Positions 31,892-44,584 of a stretch of DNA of 64,000 nt are shown one piece after another. The notes below the pieces were generated by a model. The model made no database searches. It was not told the DNA's origin and saw only the letters and a program-made list of their open reading frames with translations. The position numbers and the translations under genes are program-made. The DNA is from Bisporella sp. PMI_857 (taxonomy: Eukaryota > Ascomycota > Leotiomycetes > Helotiales > Helotiaceae), in contig JAJSPD010000018.1 in the NCBI GenBank assembly GCA_021307315.1, positions 496,001 through 560,000 of the forward strand. The letters run 5' to 3'. Position 1 is the stretch's first letter. Every line of letters begins with the position of its first letter.

Positions 31892-32569
31892 CTAGATCTC
31901 AGAAACTGACCGGACCGCCCTTTCTGTAGCCTCCACAAGCCTCTCAAACCCACTCGCATACTTCTCAAACTCATCTCTAAAATACTTACTCTCAGAAAAC
32001 CCTTCTACAAGCTCCATATCAGGATCATTCCATTCTATGTTCATCGAATGCTCTCCCCAACAACTAACTTTCCGCCGCATCTCCTCTAGCCTAGGCAACA
32101 CACATTCCTTCACATAAGGTAAAAGAGCCTTCGTGTGAAAGCGGCTGAGAAATAAAAACTTGCTTGAGATTTGGCAGAGCCGTTTGGCTGCCCTGGTATA
32201 TCGGGCATAATCATTTTGGTACATACCGCGTAGGATTAGACGGTTCTGTAAGCAGTGCTTAACTTCGTGATTTAGTGCGAATATAAGTATCACATCGATA
32301 ATCTCAGTAGGCAAGGCTGGAAGTGCGACATCCTCTCCGATATGAGATAAGGGTTTGCTGCAGGGAATTAAGCTAGTTGATGCTGGGTTCTGATCATTTT
32401 CTTTTTGCTTGGTCGTCTGAAGTGAAGATGCGATTGCCGATGATTTGTCCGGCGGCAGCAGGATGGGTTCTATGCTAGACCATCGAGCATCTGGCTGAGT
32501 GAGGCTACTGGCTGAGTTGTGCATGGGCTGTGACAATCCCAGCCACTGCGCAATGCGTTTCAATCCCAT
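31892..32569 (-). CDS. Hypothetical protein with F-box-like helix
   Basis: Intronless frame. The ATG at 32569 gives 225 residues (MGLKRIAQWLGLSQ); the open frame continues upstream to an ATG at 32788, but that part is Cys-rich and poorly protein-like. A segment at about 90-108 (LPALPTEIIDVILIFAL) resembles the first helix of an F-box. A region rich in basic and aromatic residues follows (YTRAAKRLCQISSKFLFLSR), as in fungal F-box-like hypotheticals. No repeat domain is visible downstream. A ubiquitin-ligase adaptor role is possible but weak. It is convergent with the PPR gene. Confidence 0.6.
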   Translation of the reverse strand: MGLKRIAQWLGLSQPMHNSASSLTQPDARWSSIEPILLPPDKSSAIASSLQTTKQKENDQNPASTSLIPCSKPLSHIGEDVALPALPTEIIDVILIFALNHEVKHCLQNRLILRGMYQNDYARYTRAAKRLCQISSKFLFLSRFHTKALLPYVKECVLPRLEEMRRKVSCWGEHSMNIEWNDPDMELVEGFSESKYFRDEFEKYASGFERLVEATERAVRSVSEI

Positions 32570-33019
32570 AATTCTTCCTCTGATATCATTGCGGATTTGA
32601 GTGAGTGTAGATATTATAATTCCGGAGACGAATCGCCAAATTGAGCAAACAGTGATATGTTCAACAGAGATAGAATCGCTGTGCCAGATGTAGCAAGGGC
32701 TAAGCGAGGCAGAGGAGCAGGCAGCCTGCAGCCTGCAACTCACCACCCTATTCAGTTCGATACATAATGAGACATAGATCATGACCATTAAAATATGCTA
32801 GAATGAAACAGTTGGAATATTAATGTGAGCAGTCTTTCCACTATGATGTCAATGTCGCATGCATGGACCTGAGAGCTGCTTTGCAACGGTTAGTCACTGT
32901 TGAAATTATACCCGATCCACATACCTAACGGTTCTTTATTGCTGTGGTAATACTGTTTTTACTGGTATAGCAACTGAGCACCATATGAGTTGATAGGTAG
33001 TAGACCTCTGCCCCTATCA
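32570..33019. other. intergenic
   Basis: 450 bp between the F-box-like gene start and the RTT106 stop, both on the minus strand. Contains the presumed promoter of the former. Confidence 0.45.
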
Positions 33020-34459
33020 TCACAGTTCGTCTTCGTCTTCCTCATCCCCTCCTTCAGCCTCTGGTTCGTCTTCTCCTTCACTCTCCTCGTCGCTCGTACC
33101 AGATCCTTCGCTTTCGCCTTCACTCCCTGGATCATAGTCCTCCTCATCCTCATCATCTTCGTCCTCTTCAGCTTGCGCTGCTGCCGCCACAAGGTCACCA
33201 GCTTCTGCATTGCCAACCACATTTCCATCCTCATCTTTCACCACATTGACATTCTCCCTCTTTGCTTTTCGTTGCTCAGCCATGCTCTTGTCTTGCAGTC
33301 CATGCCTCTTCACATACCCATCTATCTCCGCAAAGTCCTCTTGATCTAACATAGAAAACTCGATTTCTTCACTCCTCTCTTCATCTGCCTCACTCAGATC
33401 TACTTCCACGTTAAGATTAAATGTTCGCTGAAGAACACTAGTATATGAGATAGCCGAGATGCGTGAATGCGGAATAAACGCCAAAGGTTTCTTAAACGCC
33501 CATAATATCCCATTGGGCAAAAAGAACAAGAATCCATCCTTTGATCCTCTGAACGCCTTGACGTGTACCGCTTTCTCCTTAGGTCTGTGTGGTTGCCTTT
33601 GCATAGAATGAAAGAGCTTCTCATCTGCTTGTACTATCTTGACGTTCTTTCCAACAGATTTCAGTCTTGCTTGAATGGCCCAGTCAAATAGCGTTTTATA
33701 ATCATCTGAAACTGCCGATGCAGTCGCCGCTTCTTTCCCAGATATAGTTCCTGGTTTAGGTGCTGACTCAGGAATGGTAAACACCAGAGGATCGGGTACA
33801 GCAGGACTACCGGGAAGAGGCTTGGAAGAAGGTATAGTAGATAAGGTTGGGAAGAGAATATAGTTCAGTTGTTTCTGGGACTTCTCCGGGACAGGAAGGC
33901 AGAAAACATATTCTGTTTCAAGACATCAGTACAGCACCAGGTAAGTATGTGCGGCGAGGCTCACCAATATCTTTCCAAGCAAACCTCATGCCGGAAACTG
34001 GCTCCTCAGACTGAGGTAACCTGGTGTAGAGGTGCGAGGATGTGAAGCACAGGGAGTATTTCTTGCGTTGAGGGATTACGACAGAGATATCCTTTACTTC
34101 GAGAAGAATCGGATCGCTGCCGCTTGCTGGACCAGAACTTCCATTTGTTTGTGGGTAGCCATTTGTGATATTGGTGGCAGGTCGGGAAGGGACTTCTTCA
34201 TCTAAACGTCGCTTTTTGGATGTGAGATTCGTGGGTGACGATGATGATATAAGGCTATTTATATGCAGAGATATTTGATTGAAAAGCTCGATATATGCAG
34301 GCGCGGCTGTATTGCTGAGTTAGTATAGTGCTCTAATAATTTCGAGAAGTGTTATTTAGAGAAATTGAGCATACATGCAGCGCTTTTAATGGCACCTTGC
34401 AGATCAGCCCGACCTTGAAAAGCCTGTTCGAGGCTCTTCAGATCAAGAGTAGTATTCAT
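33020..34459 (-). CDS. RTT106: Histone chaperone Rtt106
   Basis: Nuclear H3-H4 chaperone with tandem PH-like domains; it takes part in nucleosome assembly and heterochromatin silencing. Exons 34375-34459, 33965-34306 and 33020-33912 give 439 residues. The N-terminal helical part (TTLDLKSLEQAFQGRADLQG) is the dimerisation-type segment. The first PH-like domain contains PILLEVKDISVVIPQRKKYS, and the splice joins RFAWKDI to EYVFCLPVPEKSQKQLNYIL. The second domain contains KAFRGSKDGFLFFLPNGILW and RISAISYTSVLQRTFNLNV, then EIEFSMLDQEDFAEIDGYVKR. The last 60 residues are a very acidic tail, typical for histone chaperones. All junctions keep frame. Confidence 0.92.
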
Positions 34460-35456
34460 GATGGGCTTAGGCGTAAGTAGATATCATATATCGTGAGTTG
34501 AACAGTAATTTCAACCTCCAGTATTTCGACGCGAAGCTTGACGCGTGCTCAATTTCAGAAAACTGCCTTGTGATGATGTCAGATAGTGTCTTGGGCCACT
34601 GAGTTGGCAGTCCTTTCGATGGATTCTCGTGAATGGTAACAAGAAGCTACAAAATGGATTCAGCGAGTTTGAGAAGCTAATTTACCGTTCATCATGACTC
34701 TTATATTGAGTTTATGTCTATGTATGTCTACGATCATTGTCGTAGGTCTTGCCTCAGGGGCGGCTCGCTTTCCTTGGCGGCTGCTTAAATTATGTTTCAT
34801 GTAATGGCGCATATTTTAAAGAAGTTTTAGACAAATGGAAAGCAATGAGGTTAGAAACTCAGGGAATTAGCACCTAATGCTACAAAATGTAATTGCTCAG
34901 GTTAGGCTATGAAAAGAATTACCAATTGCTTAAGATACAAAAACAAAAGTCTATCGTTGATTCTAGCCCATTGCCATTCATCCTCCTTCATCCAAGTAAA
35001 ATGTGGAATCTTGTCTGGCAGTATAAGTAACCATTTACTTTTTATCTTTCCCCTACAAATTCAATCGAACTCATCAGGATGGGATTCCTTTCGCAAAAAC
35101 AGCGACTGATTCGGTAATCACCGTAGTCTTCTATATTAGATATTAGGAGACAAGCAACTTGTTAATCACTAACTAGGAATCGCGTTTCATCTATTTGTTC
35201 AAGCTTCTCCATCAACAACCAGAAATTAGTTGCCAAATAGAACATTGTATGATGAAGGGTATATTTGGCATCTAATGCAAATTATCAGGTTGTAATGGTG
35301 CAAATAAACATAGGGAATTTCGAGCATGTCTTCAATCCGTAAAGGTCAAGCTAGGCTACAACCTTCAAGCCCTTATACCTGAAGAACCGGCGGCGGGTTG
35401 CATGCCAATAAACGCCCCAACTCCATGATAATGTACATTCCCAATCAAAATGTCGC
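34460..35456. other. intergenic
   Basis: About 1 kb of AT-rich sequence between the RTT106 start and the PEP12 stop; no gene seen. Confidence 0.45.
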
Positions 35457-36325
35457 TCATCCCAATACTGCTGCAAGTACTATTATAGTAAGGATAATCG
35501 CCAATATAAGTAAAAGACAGCAAGCTTTTGAACGAGCTTGTTTCTGATACCTCGCAGCACTTCTCAGTTCAATATCTGCACCGCGAGCATCTGTTCTTGT
35601 ATTCTCAACGTGGCTTGCAATTACATCGAGCGCTTCACCTTGCTCATTGACGATATGAGCCACATCTCGGAACAGTTCATTCAGCTCTGTGACGCCTTGT
35701 TCAATGTTGCGAATCTCCGCCTCCCGCTCCACAATGAGCGAATCTTGGAAGTCGACTTCGTCTTGAGAGGCTAGCCGTAACTGTTCTTGAGATTGCTGCT
35801 GGCCAAACTGATTATTCGATTCATCTCCGTTCCCCTGTCTCTCCTCTAATGCTGTCCGGGCAGCATAGGCAGATGTGCGTTGCTTTTCCAAGGCGCGTTG
35901 CTGCACGCTCTGGAAGGTCTGGAGACTAGACTGGAATTCCTTGGCCAACTTCTGCTGGGTGTATTTCTGCGACGGCTATCCCAATATCAACTTGAGAATC
36001 ATTATCTGAGAGTGAAGACATAACTTACGCTAACGTCCTCCCAACCTTGCACCGTCTTCACGCCTTCGCCTACCTCCTTGAAGGCTTCTTTAGATTCTTC
36101 TAGCAGGTCATGAACCCTCTCCCGTACCCTCTCTGTATCTCTTCGCGTGCCGAGCAATGACACTTCGTTTGAAAGTCGCGAGATATTTCCAGAAAGCGTA
36201 AACAGCCTGTCCATAAGATCTTGGGATAGTCGCTGGAACTCTGGGTCGTCACTGAACTGCGGATCATCTTCCCGTCGTATCGTTGCTGGCTGCGACTCCA
36301 GTGAAGACAGCTGATCAAAAGACAT
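35457..36325 (-). CDS. PEP12: Endosomal/vacuolar syntaxin, Pep12 type
   Basis: Qa-SNARE for fusion at the late endosome and vacuole. Exons 36029-36325 and 35457-35966 give 268 residues, near the usual length. The N-terminal Habc-type helices include EFQRLSQDLMDRLFTLSGN and VHDLLEESKEAFKEVGEG. The SNARE motif at about 170-230 begins ALEERQ...SLIVEREAEIRNIEQGV and runs through TELNELFRDVAHIVNEQGEA, with the zero-layer Gln in the latter. A C-terminal membrane anchor (ACCLLLILAIILTIIVLAAVLG) ends the protein with almost no lumenal residues. The 62-nt intron (GTAAGT...CGCAG) is phase 0. Divergent from NDC1 with 343 bp between starts. Confidence 0.93.
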
Positions 36326-36668
36326 TGTTGCGGTAATAATCAGGAGGGTGCTCGAGAGTCTCGAGTATGTAACGACAGTAGCAATCAGCTATTTACAAAG
36401 ACAATATCGGTGCCTACTTGTGGTCCTGGTGACCCTCGATGTTCGTCGTTGCCCTGACGTATGGCGCTAGTGTCAAATATCTTGGCATAAAGCGGGTCTC
36501 CAGGCTGAGCTGCTTTCCAGTATTTTGTTTTGAAGCGAATGTCAACACCATGTTTTTCGATCATTTAGTGCCTCTCAACAGTATGAGATGATCCGATTAC
36601 CACGATTTACCTGAAACCATACGCTCTTGAATATCAATTGGAGGTTATAAATTCGGTCACATCTCAAG
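36326..36668. promoter_or_regulatory. divergent promoter region, PEP12 / NDC1
   Basis: 343 bp between two start codons; both promoters must lie here. No named motif claimed. Confidence 0.45.
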
Positions 36669-38649
36669 ATGCCTCCTGCGCCTCGAATTCGTCCTTATAA
36701 GGACTTCTTAACACCAGCCTTGCATAGAAGATTCGCATTGGCGACTGTTACCTTGACCGGACTTTGTTATGCAGAAGCTGTTGCAATTGGGGAATGGAAC
36801 TCTTGTAAGTTTGAGAACACTGGATATATCATGTAGAGAGCCTGGTGCTAATTTCATAAGTGTTCTGGACATGGTTTCCATTCGGAAGGGCTGGTATTCG
36901 CACCGGTCTACTTTTCCTGCCTGCTTTCATGATATTCATTCTTCGTGTAGCCCAGTTGCATGTTGGTATACGAACCTCATATTCGCCCTTCGAAACTTTT
37001 ACAAGATACTCTTTTCGCTTCGAGACAGTGCAGACCGCTGGGTGGTATCTGCTATCGGCATACTTCTACAGCGAAGTGTATATTTGGTCACAACCTAAAT
37101 CTGGGGATATGAACAGAATCAAAATCATACCCAAAACTGATCGCCCGTCTCTGAATGAGAGGCCAATCTACCTAACCAGTTATCTGGTTTTTCTCGCTTT
37201 ACTGCAGACTGTTGTCCACCTTAACGGAGACTATGATCGAATTGACATGCCGTCCAGGAAAACGACGCCAGGAACCCAACAGGGCCAGCAACTCCGAAAT
37301 ATCGTCCCACCTTCTACTCAGATTAAAGCCAGATTCCCCTTGCTAGTCACTCGAAGCTTGCTCCGTACATTCGCGCTCACAATCATTTCGCCAATCATCT
37401 ACTCGTTGACAATCCGAAATTTTGCCTGGAGCTTCACTCGGTCATTTGCAAAGATTTTCTGGAATCTTCCAAAATCTGGTGCTCTTCCCGCTATTGCACC
37501 CTTTCATTACAGTCTCCTGTTGAAGACATGGTACGCCGGGTTCCTTTTGACTTTGCTGTGGGAAGTTGGAAATGCTCTCTTCTCAGTATATGTAGCGCAG
37601 GACCCTCTGAAGAATGAACGGCCCATCACATTTGAATCAAAGGACCCCAATGGTAGCTTATTGACGGGCTTGAAGGGGAAGAAGTTGCAAACAAGAGTAA
37701 GTATTGATTCTATGAAATTGCGGGTACTCGCTAACGTAAAAAGGCATTCGCTTTTTGGGAGCTTGTATTCATTGCACAGGATTTCCAGGGCCGTCGAAAG
37801 AACATTTTTGAGGATATAGATCGGAAAGGAGGGACCACTTGGTCACAAATACTTGCAGCTTGCCTCGATGTCGTCACTGGAGTTGATGCACGCATTGACG
37901 AATACAAGAATCCGCTGACACAGAAATCTGCTCCAGAAGAGCCAATACCTTCATTACCACGATTAGGACAACCTTTAAAAGATGGATTCAACAGTCCAGG
38001 AGACATCTTCACTTCACCAGTACGGCCCAAGTCTAAAGGCACGAGTATCGCTCAAGCAGTAGGAGGTTTTGCCAAAAGTCACGGACAGTCCCCACCTCCT
38101 AAACCAAAGAAACTTTTAGAACAAGCCGAGAACGTAGTTCTCACGCCAGAGCAGAAGCAACTTGGCCTAAGTGGCCTGTTCAGGGATTGGGCAGTTAAAT
38201 TTCTCAAGACGAATGTCGGCGTACCTTTCCGCCAGGACTACCGACGACGAATCGCAACGATCGTACTAGGCTCGCCGTATGGTGACGTTGGAATCATCGT
38301 TGATGCTGTAGACTCTTTAACCAAATTTGCAGTGCATAGTCTCACAGAAGACAAATTCGGGAATGTCCAGAGAGATGTAAAACTCATCATACAGACATTT
38401 ACGGGCACGATTTTAAAGTTGGAGGATTTCAAGGCCACGTTGGACTTCCATTGGACAGATATGGAGAGGAAACGGGAAAGCCCAGGGGTCGAGATGATAT
38501 TGACGGCACTGAGAGAGGGCCTCGATGAGTTGATTAAGTCGTTCGGGAACTATAGTGAGGACCTGAGGTTAAGTCAGAGTGAAATGAGGATGGCTAGGGA
38601 AGCAGCTTCGGCGAAGACTGAGCTTCAAATGACACAGGTTAGCGGGTAG
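36669..38649 (+). CDS. NDC1: Nucleoporin / spindle pole body membrane protein Ndc1
   Basis: Multi-pass membrane nucleoporin that anchors the nuclear pore complex and the spindle pole body in the nuclear envelope. Exons 36669-36804, 36861-37696 and 37744-38649 give 625 residues. The N terminus PRIRPYKDFLTPALHRRFAL then TVTLTGLCYAEAVAIGEWNS leads into FWTWFPFGRAGIRTGLLFLP, the family's hallmark. About six hydrophobic spans lie between residues 20 and 290 (for example FMIFILRVAQLHVGIRTSY and LTSYLVFLALLQTVVHLNG). The soluble half begins AFAFWELVFIAQDFQGRRK, then IFEDIDRKGGTTWSQI, a second strong Ndc1 block. It contains YRRRIATIVLGSPYGDVGI near the end. Introns of 56 and 47 nt keep frame. Confidence 0.93.
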
Positions 38650-39099
38650 TATTCAAAGCATCTAGAAGAAATAAAAATAAAAGTCAAATAGACTGACAGG
38701 GTAGTATGTAAGGGCTTGTCTCTCGGACCAGCGGATATCATAATAGCCACAGCCACTATATTCTTCAGCCTCGTTTACCGAAGACGCCGGAATCGGCTCT
38801 GCTAATGGAGATTGTGCCGACCATTGCCGGGATGCTGGGATGCCAGGATGCTAGGATACTAGGATGTGGGGTAGTTTGAGGCAAGGCTACGTCCCACTAC
38901 ATCATCACTGAACTAACATCCACTCAGAAAGCTTTGCGAGCTGCTTACAACCTTGAGGCTTGATTTTACTTTCTAGCTACTTATAAACATTCTCCTGCTC
39001 CTACGATGTTCTTTTGGTGTTCCAAATCTCCACTCACCATATTTCCTTGCCATTCCCCTTTCTTTACTTCAATTGAGCCTCCTTTTTCTCAAAGCCAAT
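38650..39099. other. intergenic, with promoter of ACH1
   Basis: 450 bp. Contains a short degenerate tandem repeat (38829-38869) and a pyrimidine-rich leader just before the ACH1 start. Confidence 0.5.
38829..38869. repeat. imperfect 8-9-bp tandem repeat
   Basis: About five units of the type GGGATGCTA with one or two changes each, in the NDC1-ACH1 gap. Confidence 0.7.
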
Positions 39100-40906
39100 A
39101 TGGCGTCCTCAGCAGCTCTCACAGCTTCTGCAGCTCTAAAGTCCCGCGTTCGACGGCCGTCCCTCCTCAGTAAACTCGCTCATCCTGAGGACCTCTTGGG
39201 ACATTTCCCTCATGGGGCTTACATTGGATGGTCAGGCTTCACAGGTGTTGGATATCCCAAGTATGTCAAGCCAACGATCCCAGGCAGTCTTGAGCTATCA
39301 ATAGACCGTCGGATTCGTGGACAATCGATCAAACACTAGGACAAAGCAAATATTAACAACTTTACCATGATAGAAAGATCCCAACTATGCTTGCAGACCA
39401 TGTCGAGAAGAACAGTTTGCAGGGTCAGCTCAAGTATTCGCTATTTGTTGGTGCATCATCTGGGGCTGAGACGGAAAACCGCTGGGCGGCATTGAATATG
39501 ATTGAGAGACGAAGTCCTCATCAAGTTGGAAAGTCAATTGCAAAAGGAATCAATAATGGTGAGATCAAATTCTTCGACAAACATTTGTCTATGTTTCCGG
39601 TAGATTTGGTTTATGTGAGTTGCGATGATCTAGAAGTAGAAGGGCAAGCTTTTGATTTTTGGCTTTAGGGATTTTATACAAAAGATCGACCGAATAAGAA
39701 GCTAGATGTTGTCATTGTGGAAGCAACTGCGATCACAGAAGATGGAGGAATCATTCCAGGAGCATCTGTGGGGGCTTCCCCGGAATTGATACAAATGGCA
39801 GACAAGGTAAGCAACCAAATTATTTGCAGAGTTAAGGCTGACAGAATTATCAGATCATCGTCGAAGTCAATACATCCATGCCCTCTTTTGAGGGACTTCA
39901 CGATATCACTATGACACAGCTTCCACCCAACCGAAAACCTTACCTAATCATGGCTCCCGAAGACCGCATTGGCACGACATATATCCCTGTTGATACCGAG
40001 AAGATTGTTGCTATCATCGAATCCGATTATCGAGATCAGACAGTTGCCAATACCCCTGCGGATGAAGATTCCGCAGCCATTGCGAACCATTTGATTGATT
40101 TCTTGGAGCACGAGGTTGCGAAAGACCGTCTTCCTAAGAACTTGCTACCTCTCCAATCCGGTATTGGCAACATCGCCAATGCTGTCATCGGTGGGCTCGC
40201 AACTTCAAAGTTCGAGCATCTTAAAGTCTGGACCGAGGTTTTGCAGGATACATTCCTCGATCTCTTCGATTCGGGACGTCTAGACTTTGCGACAGCCACA
40301 TCTATTCGATTTTCTCCAGAAGGGTTTAAGCGATTTTATGACGGGTGGGAACAATACTATGATAAACTTCTGCTCAGATCTCAGCAAGTTTCTAACTCTC
40401 CCGAAATCATCAGAAGACTTGGCGTTATAGGCATGAACACTCCCGTAGAGGTTGATATATATGCTCATGCAAACAGTACTTGTGTTATGGGCTCGCGTAT
40501 GCTTAATGGCCTTGGAGGATCCGCCGACTTCCTCCGTTCTTCAAAGTACAGTATCATGCACACACCCTCTACCAGACCATCAAAGATCGACCCACGCGGA
40601 GTAAGCTGTATCGTGCCTATGTGCACACACATTGACCAGACGGAGCACGATCTCGACGTGGTTGTCACTGAGCAAGGATTGGCAGACGTACGAGGTCTGA
40701 GTCCAAAGGAGAGGGCCAAGGTCATCATTGAAAAGTGTGCCCATCCCGATTATAAGCCACTGTTGGAAGACTACTTTAAGAAGGCAGAGTTTTACTGTAT
40801 AAAGAGAGGATGGGGCCATGAGCCACATTTATTGTGGAATAGCTTTGATATGCACAAGGCATTAAATGAGGAGGGAAGCATGAAGAAGCTGAAGACTTGG
40901 GGTTAA
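39100..40906 (+). CDS. ACH1: Acetyl-CoA hydrolase / acyl-CoA:acetate CoA-transferase Ach1
   Basis: Mitochondrial enzyme that handles acetyl-CoA and acetate through CoA transfer. Exons 39100-39260, 39374-39614, 39669-39806 and 39854-40906 give 530 residues, normal for the family. Blocks: [71 protein letters not shown] and [17 protein letters not shown]. The Glu in VWTEVLQD region fits the CoA-transferase catalytic position. [19 protein letters not shown] and [19 protein letters not shown] close the domain. The start at 39100 ([20 protein letters not shown]) gives a basic N terminus. All four introns are 47-113 nt and in frame. Confidence 0.95.
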
Positions 40907-42298
40907 AGTTATTTTTTTGGCGATAGAGCGGAATGTATGCATATTGAAATAGGCGGAAAGGGGCACATGGTGTAGAGAATATATACACCAGTCGTACAGG
41001 GTTTCACACTCAAAGAGATGTGGTCTCATCGCAAATATTTCAAGGAGTATTCATACTTCATTACAGTATAGCAAATAGGGGACTTTAAAATACCAGGTTC
41101 TTAGTTCAACACCTCACAGTAGTCAAGATTATCTGTAAAGTAATCCAAACACAAGGCCATCAAGCAATGAAGAATTTTGGGCCTATACTCACAAGCAATA
41201 ATGCACGGACGATCTTAAGACATTAGAGAAGGCACATAAAAGACACATCTAATGCTTTTTAATACCTCATGGAAGCTCCTCTGCCATCTTCTCAAATATC
41301 GAGTCATCGCACAACCAGTAGTGGTGTACAATTAATATGTTAACATCAAGAGAGAGCAGTTATAATCTTAAAGTTGCCCATTTGATATCTTTAAAAAATG
41401 GTATGTTACGTGCTACCGCTCTCTTGGAAATCATGTCAAAGCCTGTGGCATTTATACAAAGTAGATTTTTTGTTATATTGCACTTATATACAATTCCTCT
41501 ATGAAGGAAACTCACTCGAGCGATATGAGATCTCACCAGTATCTAAAATACTTCAGTCGACCCTACCTGATATCGAGGCATATACACTGATCAGACCTAG
41601 TTGTCATTAAGGCAGGAGCGAAACGGACCTTCCATCTTCTAGTGTATCAGGATTCAACAATCAAGTTGGCAGTTAGCATATGATCCAATTCTCTTCGGCA
41701 AAGCAACGGTGGGCAGCACAAAGTCTAGCAGTTACAATGCAGATAATTTTTATTTGCCCTACTTCGAAACTTGCGGCCAGACGCAGTATAGTCGACTGCC
41801 CCATAAAGCGGCCCTCTTGGAAATACAAGGTTCGGGAACAAATTATCGGTCACTTTAATCAGCAGAGAACATAAATTATGAGGGGATCATGCTTATGTTC
41901 TTGCCTTTCAAAGGTGAGCTTTACCAGCCTTGGTATTGTTGTTGGTATTGCCCCTGAATCGTCTCGCTTAATTTTTACAGAGTGCGTGAACAACAATAGC
42001 AACTGTACCTATTCTCTTCATTAGCGCAGAACCTTTCTAGATCCAAGGGTATAAGAGAACAGATTATTTCCCTTCTCTGAAACCTGTCTTTCTCTTCTCG
42101 CAACACTTTCTAGGATATCAAGGCCTACCAACTTTCAGTTGTCGACGCACGATTCGCAATCTTACAGGAAGATTTAATTCTTTGTCAACGACAGGACGCT
42201 TAGGCTTACACACGTAACTGTGTTTTGCTTGTACCAATACACATTCATATACTTGTCCCTGTCCGCTAATCATCCGTTCTGCTATCGTAATTATAGCA
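40907..42298. other. intergenic, no gene seen
   Basis: About 1.4 kb of AT-rich sequence after ACH1. Open frames at 41398-41610 and 41680-41874 lack domains. Confidence 0.45.
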
Positions 42299-43311
42299 AT
42301 GGCGGACCAAGTCACCAAGAGCGATTTTCGAAAGATGCTTGAGAAGGGATTGAGGGTAAGTAGCAAATCATCCAATGCCCGACAAACATCTTAAATCCAC
42401 ACGTGATTGTCAACAAAGATGCCAATAACAGCAAATAGGGAAGAGATGCCACCAAAGAAGCCGAACAGTTCGCAGCGTATCATCTAGAAGAGGTCAAGCT
42501 AGACTTCTTGGTTATCATGCAAGATTCTTTTGGCAAATTCTCAGACATCGTCAACGCCACGATCGAGGTCGCCCACGAGAAGTCGGAGATGTATAGGGAG
42601 ACGATGAATGATGCGTCCAAGTTCGCGACCGAGGCGGACGCTGCCGTCAGGAATTCCAAGATCATGATAGAGGAGTTGGGCAAGGAGCTGGAGGATGTGA
42701 AGAGAAAGCTGGCAAAGGCAAACAAAGTGATTGCAATCTTGAAGTCTGATGCAAGGAGGACAGGAGCAGCGGAGGAAGAAGCCACCCAGAAGCCTCCCGT
42801 CACCGAAACGACAACCAAAGAGACATCCATTGAAACAAGCACCATCAACGATACCAAGACAAAGGAAGCCACCGAGCCCACCAGCCAAGCCTCTGCAGTG
42901 CCTCCTAATACTGGATTCGGCAGCTTTGACACGCTTCCCTCTTTCTCCTCCTTCACTCCCTCAACCGCTGCTTCCTCTTCCCGCTTCAGCACCCCCTCCT
43001 TTGGCACCCCTGCCTCATCGACTACCACCGCCACCACTCCCGCTTCCTCTCTCGGTGCTTCTTCCACTTCCCCTCCGCCCACCGCTCCTACATCCTCCTC
43101 CTTCGGCAAGCAGCCCATGTGGCAAACCTTCGGCAAGCCTTCCACCTTCGCCTCCACTCCAGCCGACGCCAAGCCAACCCCTTCTGCTTCTTCTTCTTCC
43201 TCTTCTGGAAACAAGAGAAAGTATGATGGCCTTTTCGGCAGCGACGACGAGGACGACGACGAGGACGAGACAGAGGGTTCGCCTTCGAAAAAGGCACGTA
43301 TGGATATTTAA
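42299..43311 (+). CDS. Coiled-coil protein with FG-containing Ser/Thr/Pro-rich tail
   Basis: Exons 42299-42355 and 42439-43311 give 309 residues. The first exon is 19 codons (MADQVTKSDFRKMLEKGLR), and the 83-nt intron has GTAAGT and AATAG ends. Residues 20-140 are a long charged helix (FSDIVNATIEVAHEKSEMYR, IMIEELGKELEDVKRKLAKA). From about 185 the chain is Ser/Thr/Pro-rich with scattered FG pairs (NTGFGSF, TPSFGTP, SSFGKQ, TFGKPSTF, GLFGSDD). The tail holds a basic-acidic cluster (NKRKYDGLFGSDDEDDDEDE) and ends KKARMDI, which looks like a nuclear localisation signal. Nuclear or pore-associated function is an inference; the family is not recognised. Confidence 0.72.
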
Positions 43312-44584
43312 TTCGCTATTTTGGGTGGCGTTTGGGGGTCTAGCGTTTTGGGGTTGTGCTTGCTTCTTTTCCTTGTTGTAAATAGTCGTTCTTGCTAATG
43401 AGACCTGGTGTTTCCCGAAATATTCTCTCCGAGATGGAAATTTCAAATATGCCTGCCTTCTTCGTGGTGGTACGGACTTTCTATTGGGAAGAGGAGAGCT
43501 CAGTATACTCAGAAGGTATAATTACATCCAGCTAGCCTTTCATGAGCTTTTTGATTCAATGAATTCAAAGCCGTACCACATGATAAATGGGAGTTATAAG
43601 GCAGACTTCCGCAGTCCTCCTACGACCTTGAGATCACCAAACATGACGCCTGAAATATTCTAATGCTTCTATATTCTCTAGAATCTTTTATAGAGTTCGA
43701 CGCTGCTTTCGATACATGAGTATAGAGTGGCACTTGAACAGCCTCCATTTTAGTCTCACATGTTGCGTGCTTGATATCACCATCAGCTCGGGATAGTTGA
43801 TTTGGCAAGCATGATGGATACCTAGGTAGTTAAATGAACGGCCTCGGTGTGTTATGGAGCATGAAGCAATGACGATAGTTCTGTGACAAAGAGGCAGGAA
43901 GGGGAAGCGCATTCTGATTTTGTGTCATACAGAGAAACGGAATATGGACAGTGCGTTTACAGCAGAAGAATGTTTACTTGTGTGTACCTATTCTATGAAT
44001 GATGAGAACACTATGTATTTCCTATATAAATAGGAAGGCGCCGGATGATGAGAGAGGGAATCTGGAAAAGCTCAGTGCTTACTACTTGACTAATCGCTAT
44101 TGCAGAGAATGCTTGACGCTAGGTATACCTTTTTTCAGGCAGCATGCATCAACGCCATGTCTCAATGCCAGAATGAGCAGATTGGACAAGGCGTAATGAC
44201 CGTGCAAATGCAATCCGCATAATCATCTCGGTCATGATTATCAATACTCGGCGCCGAAATTTACGTGTAACATCAGATATAGCACGAGCTTCGCTTTCTC
44301 TGTTGACTAGACCGAAAGTGTCGAGCCCGATAATCCTAGCGTAGCATTCGTACAGGAGCGATACTCCCTCTGGTTTTACTCGCGAAGGAGAAAAGCTTAG
44401 CATAGGAATTAGGCCGGACATAAGAAATCTCGGACGACTTACCTGTGAGAATAATGTTCTGCGTTTTTCGCGAAGGATATATAACTCCCAAGACACTTTA
44501 TCTTTCTGAAATCCTGATAATTGATGAACTATTCTTAAACCATCTCGCAAATTATTGGCAAGCAACCACAAAAGTCTCCAACCA
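43312..44584. other. intergenic, no gene seen
   Basis: About 1.3 kb, AT-rich. Short frames on both strands (for example 44149-44571 minus) show no family features. Confidence 0.45.

Noticed and set aside
42480..43446. Long frames antisense or offset to the coiled-coil/FG gene (up to 244 codons)
   Set aside because: They are low-complexity shadows (Pro, Val/Glu or Arg runs) of the Ser/Thr/Pro-rich coding strand.
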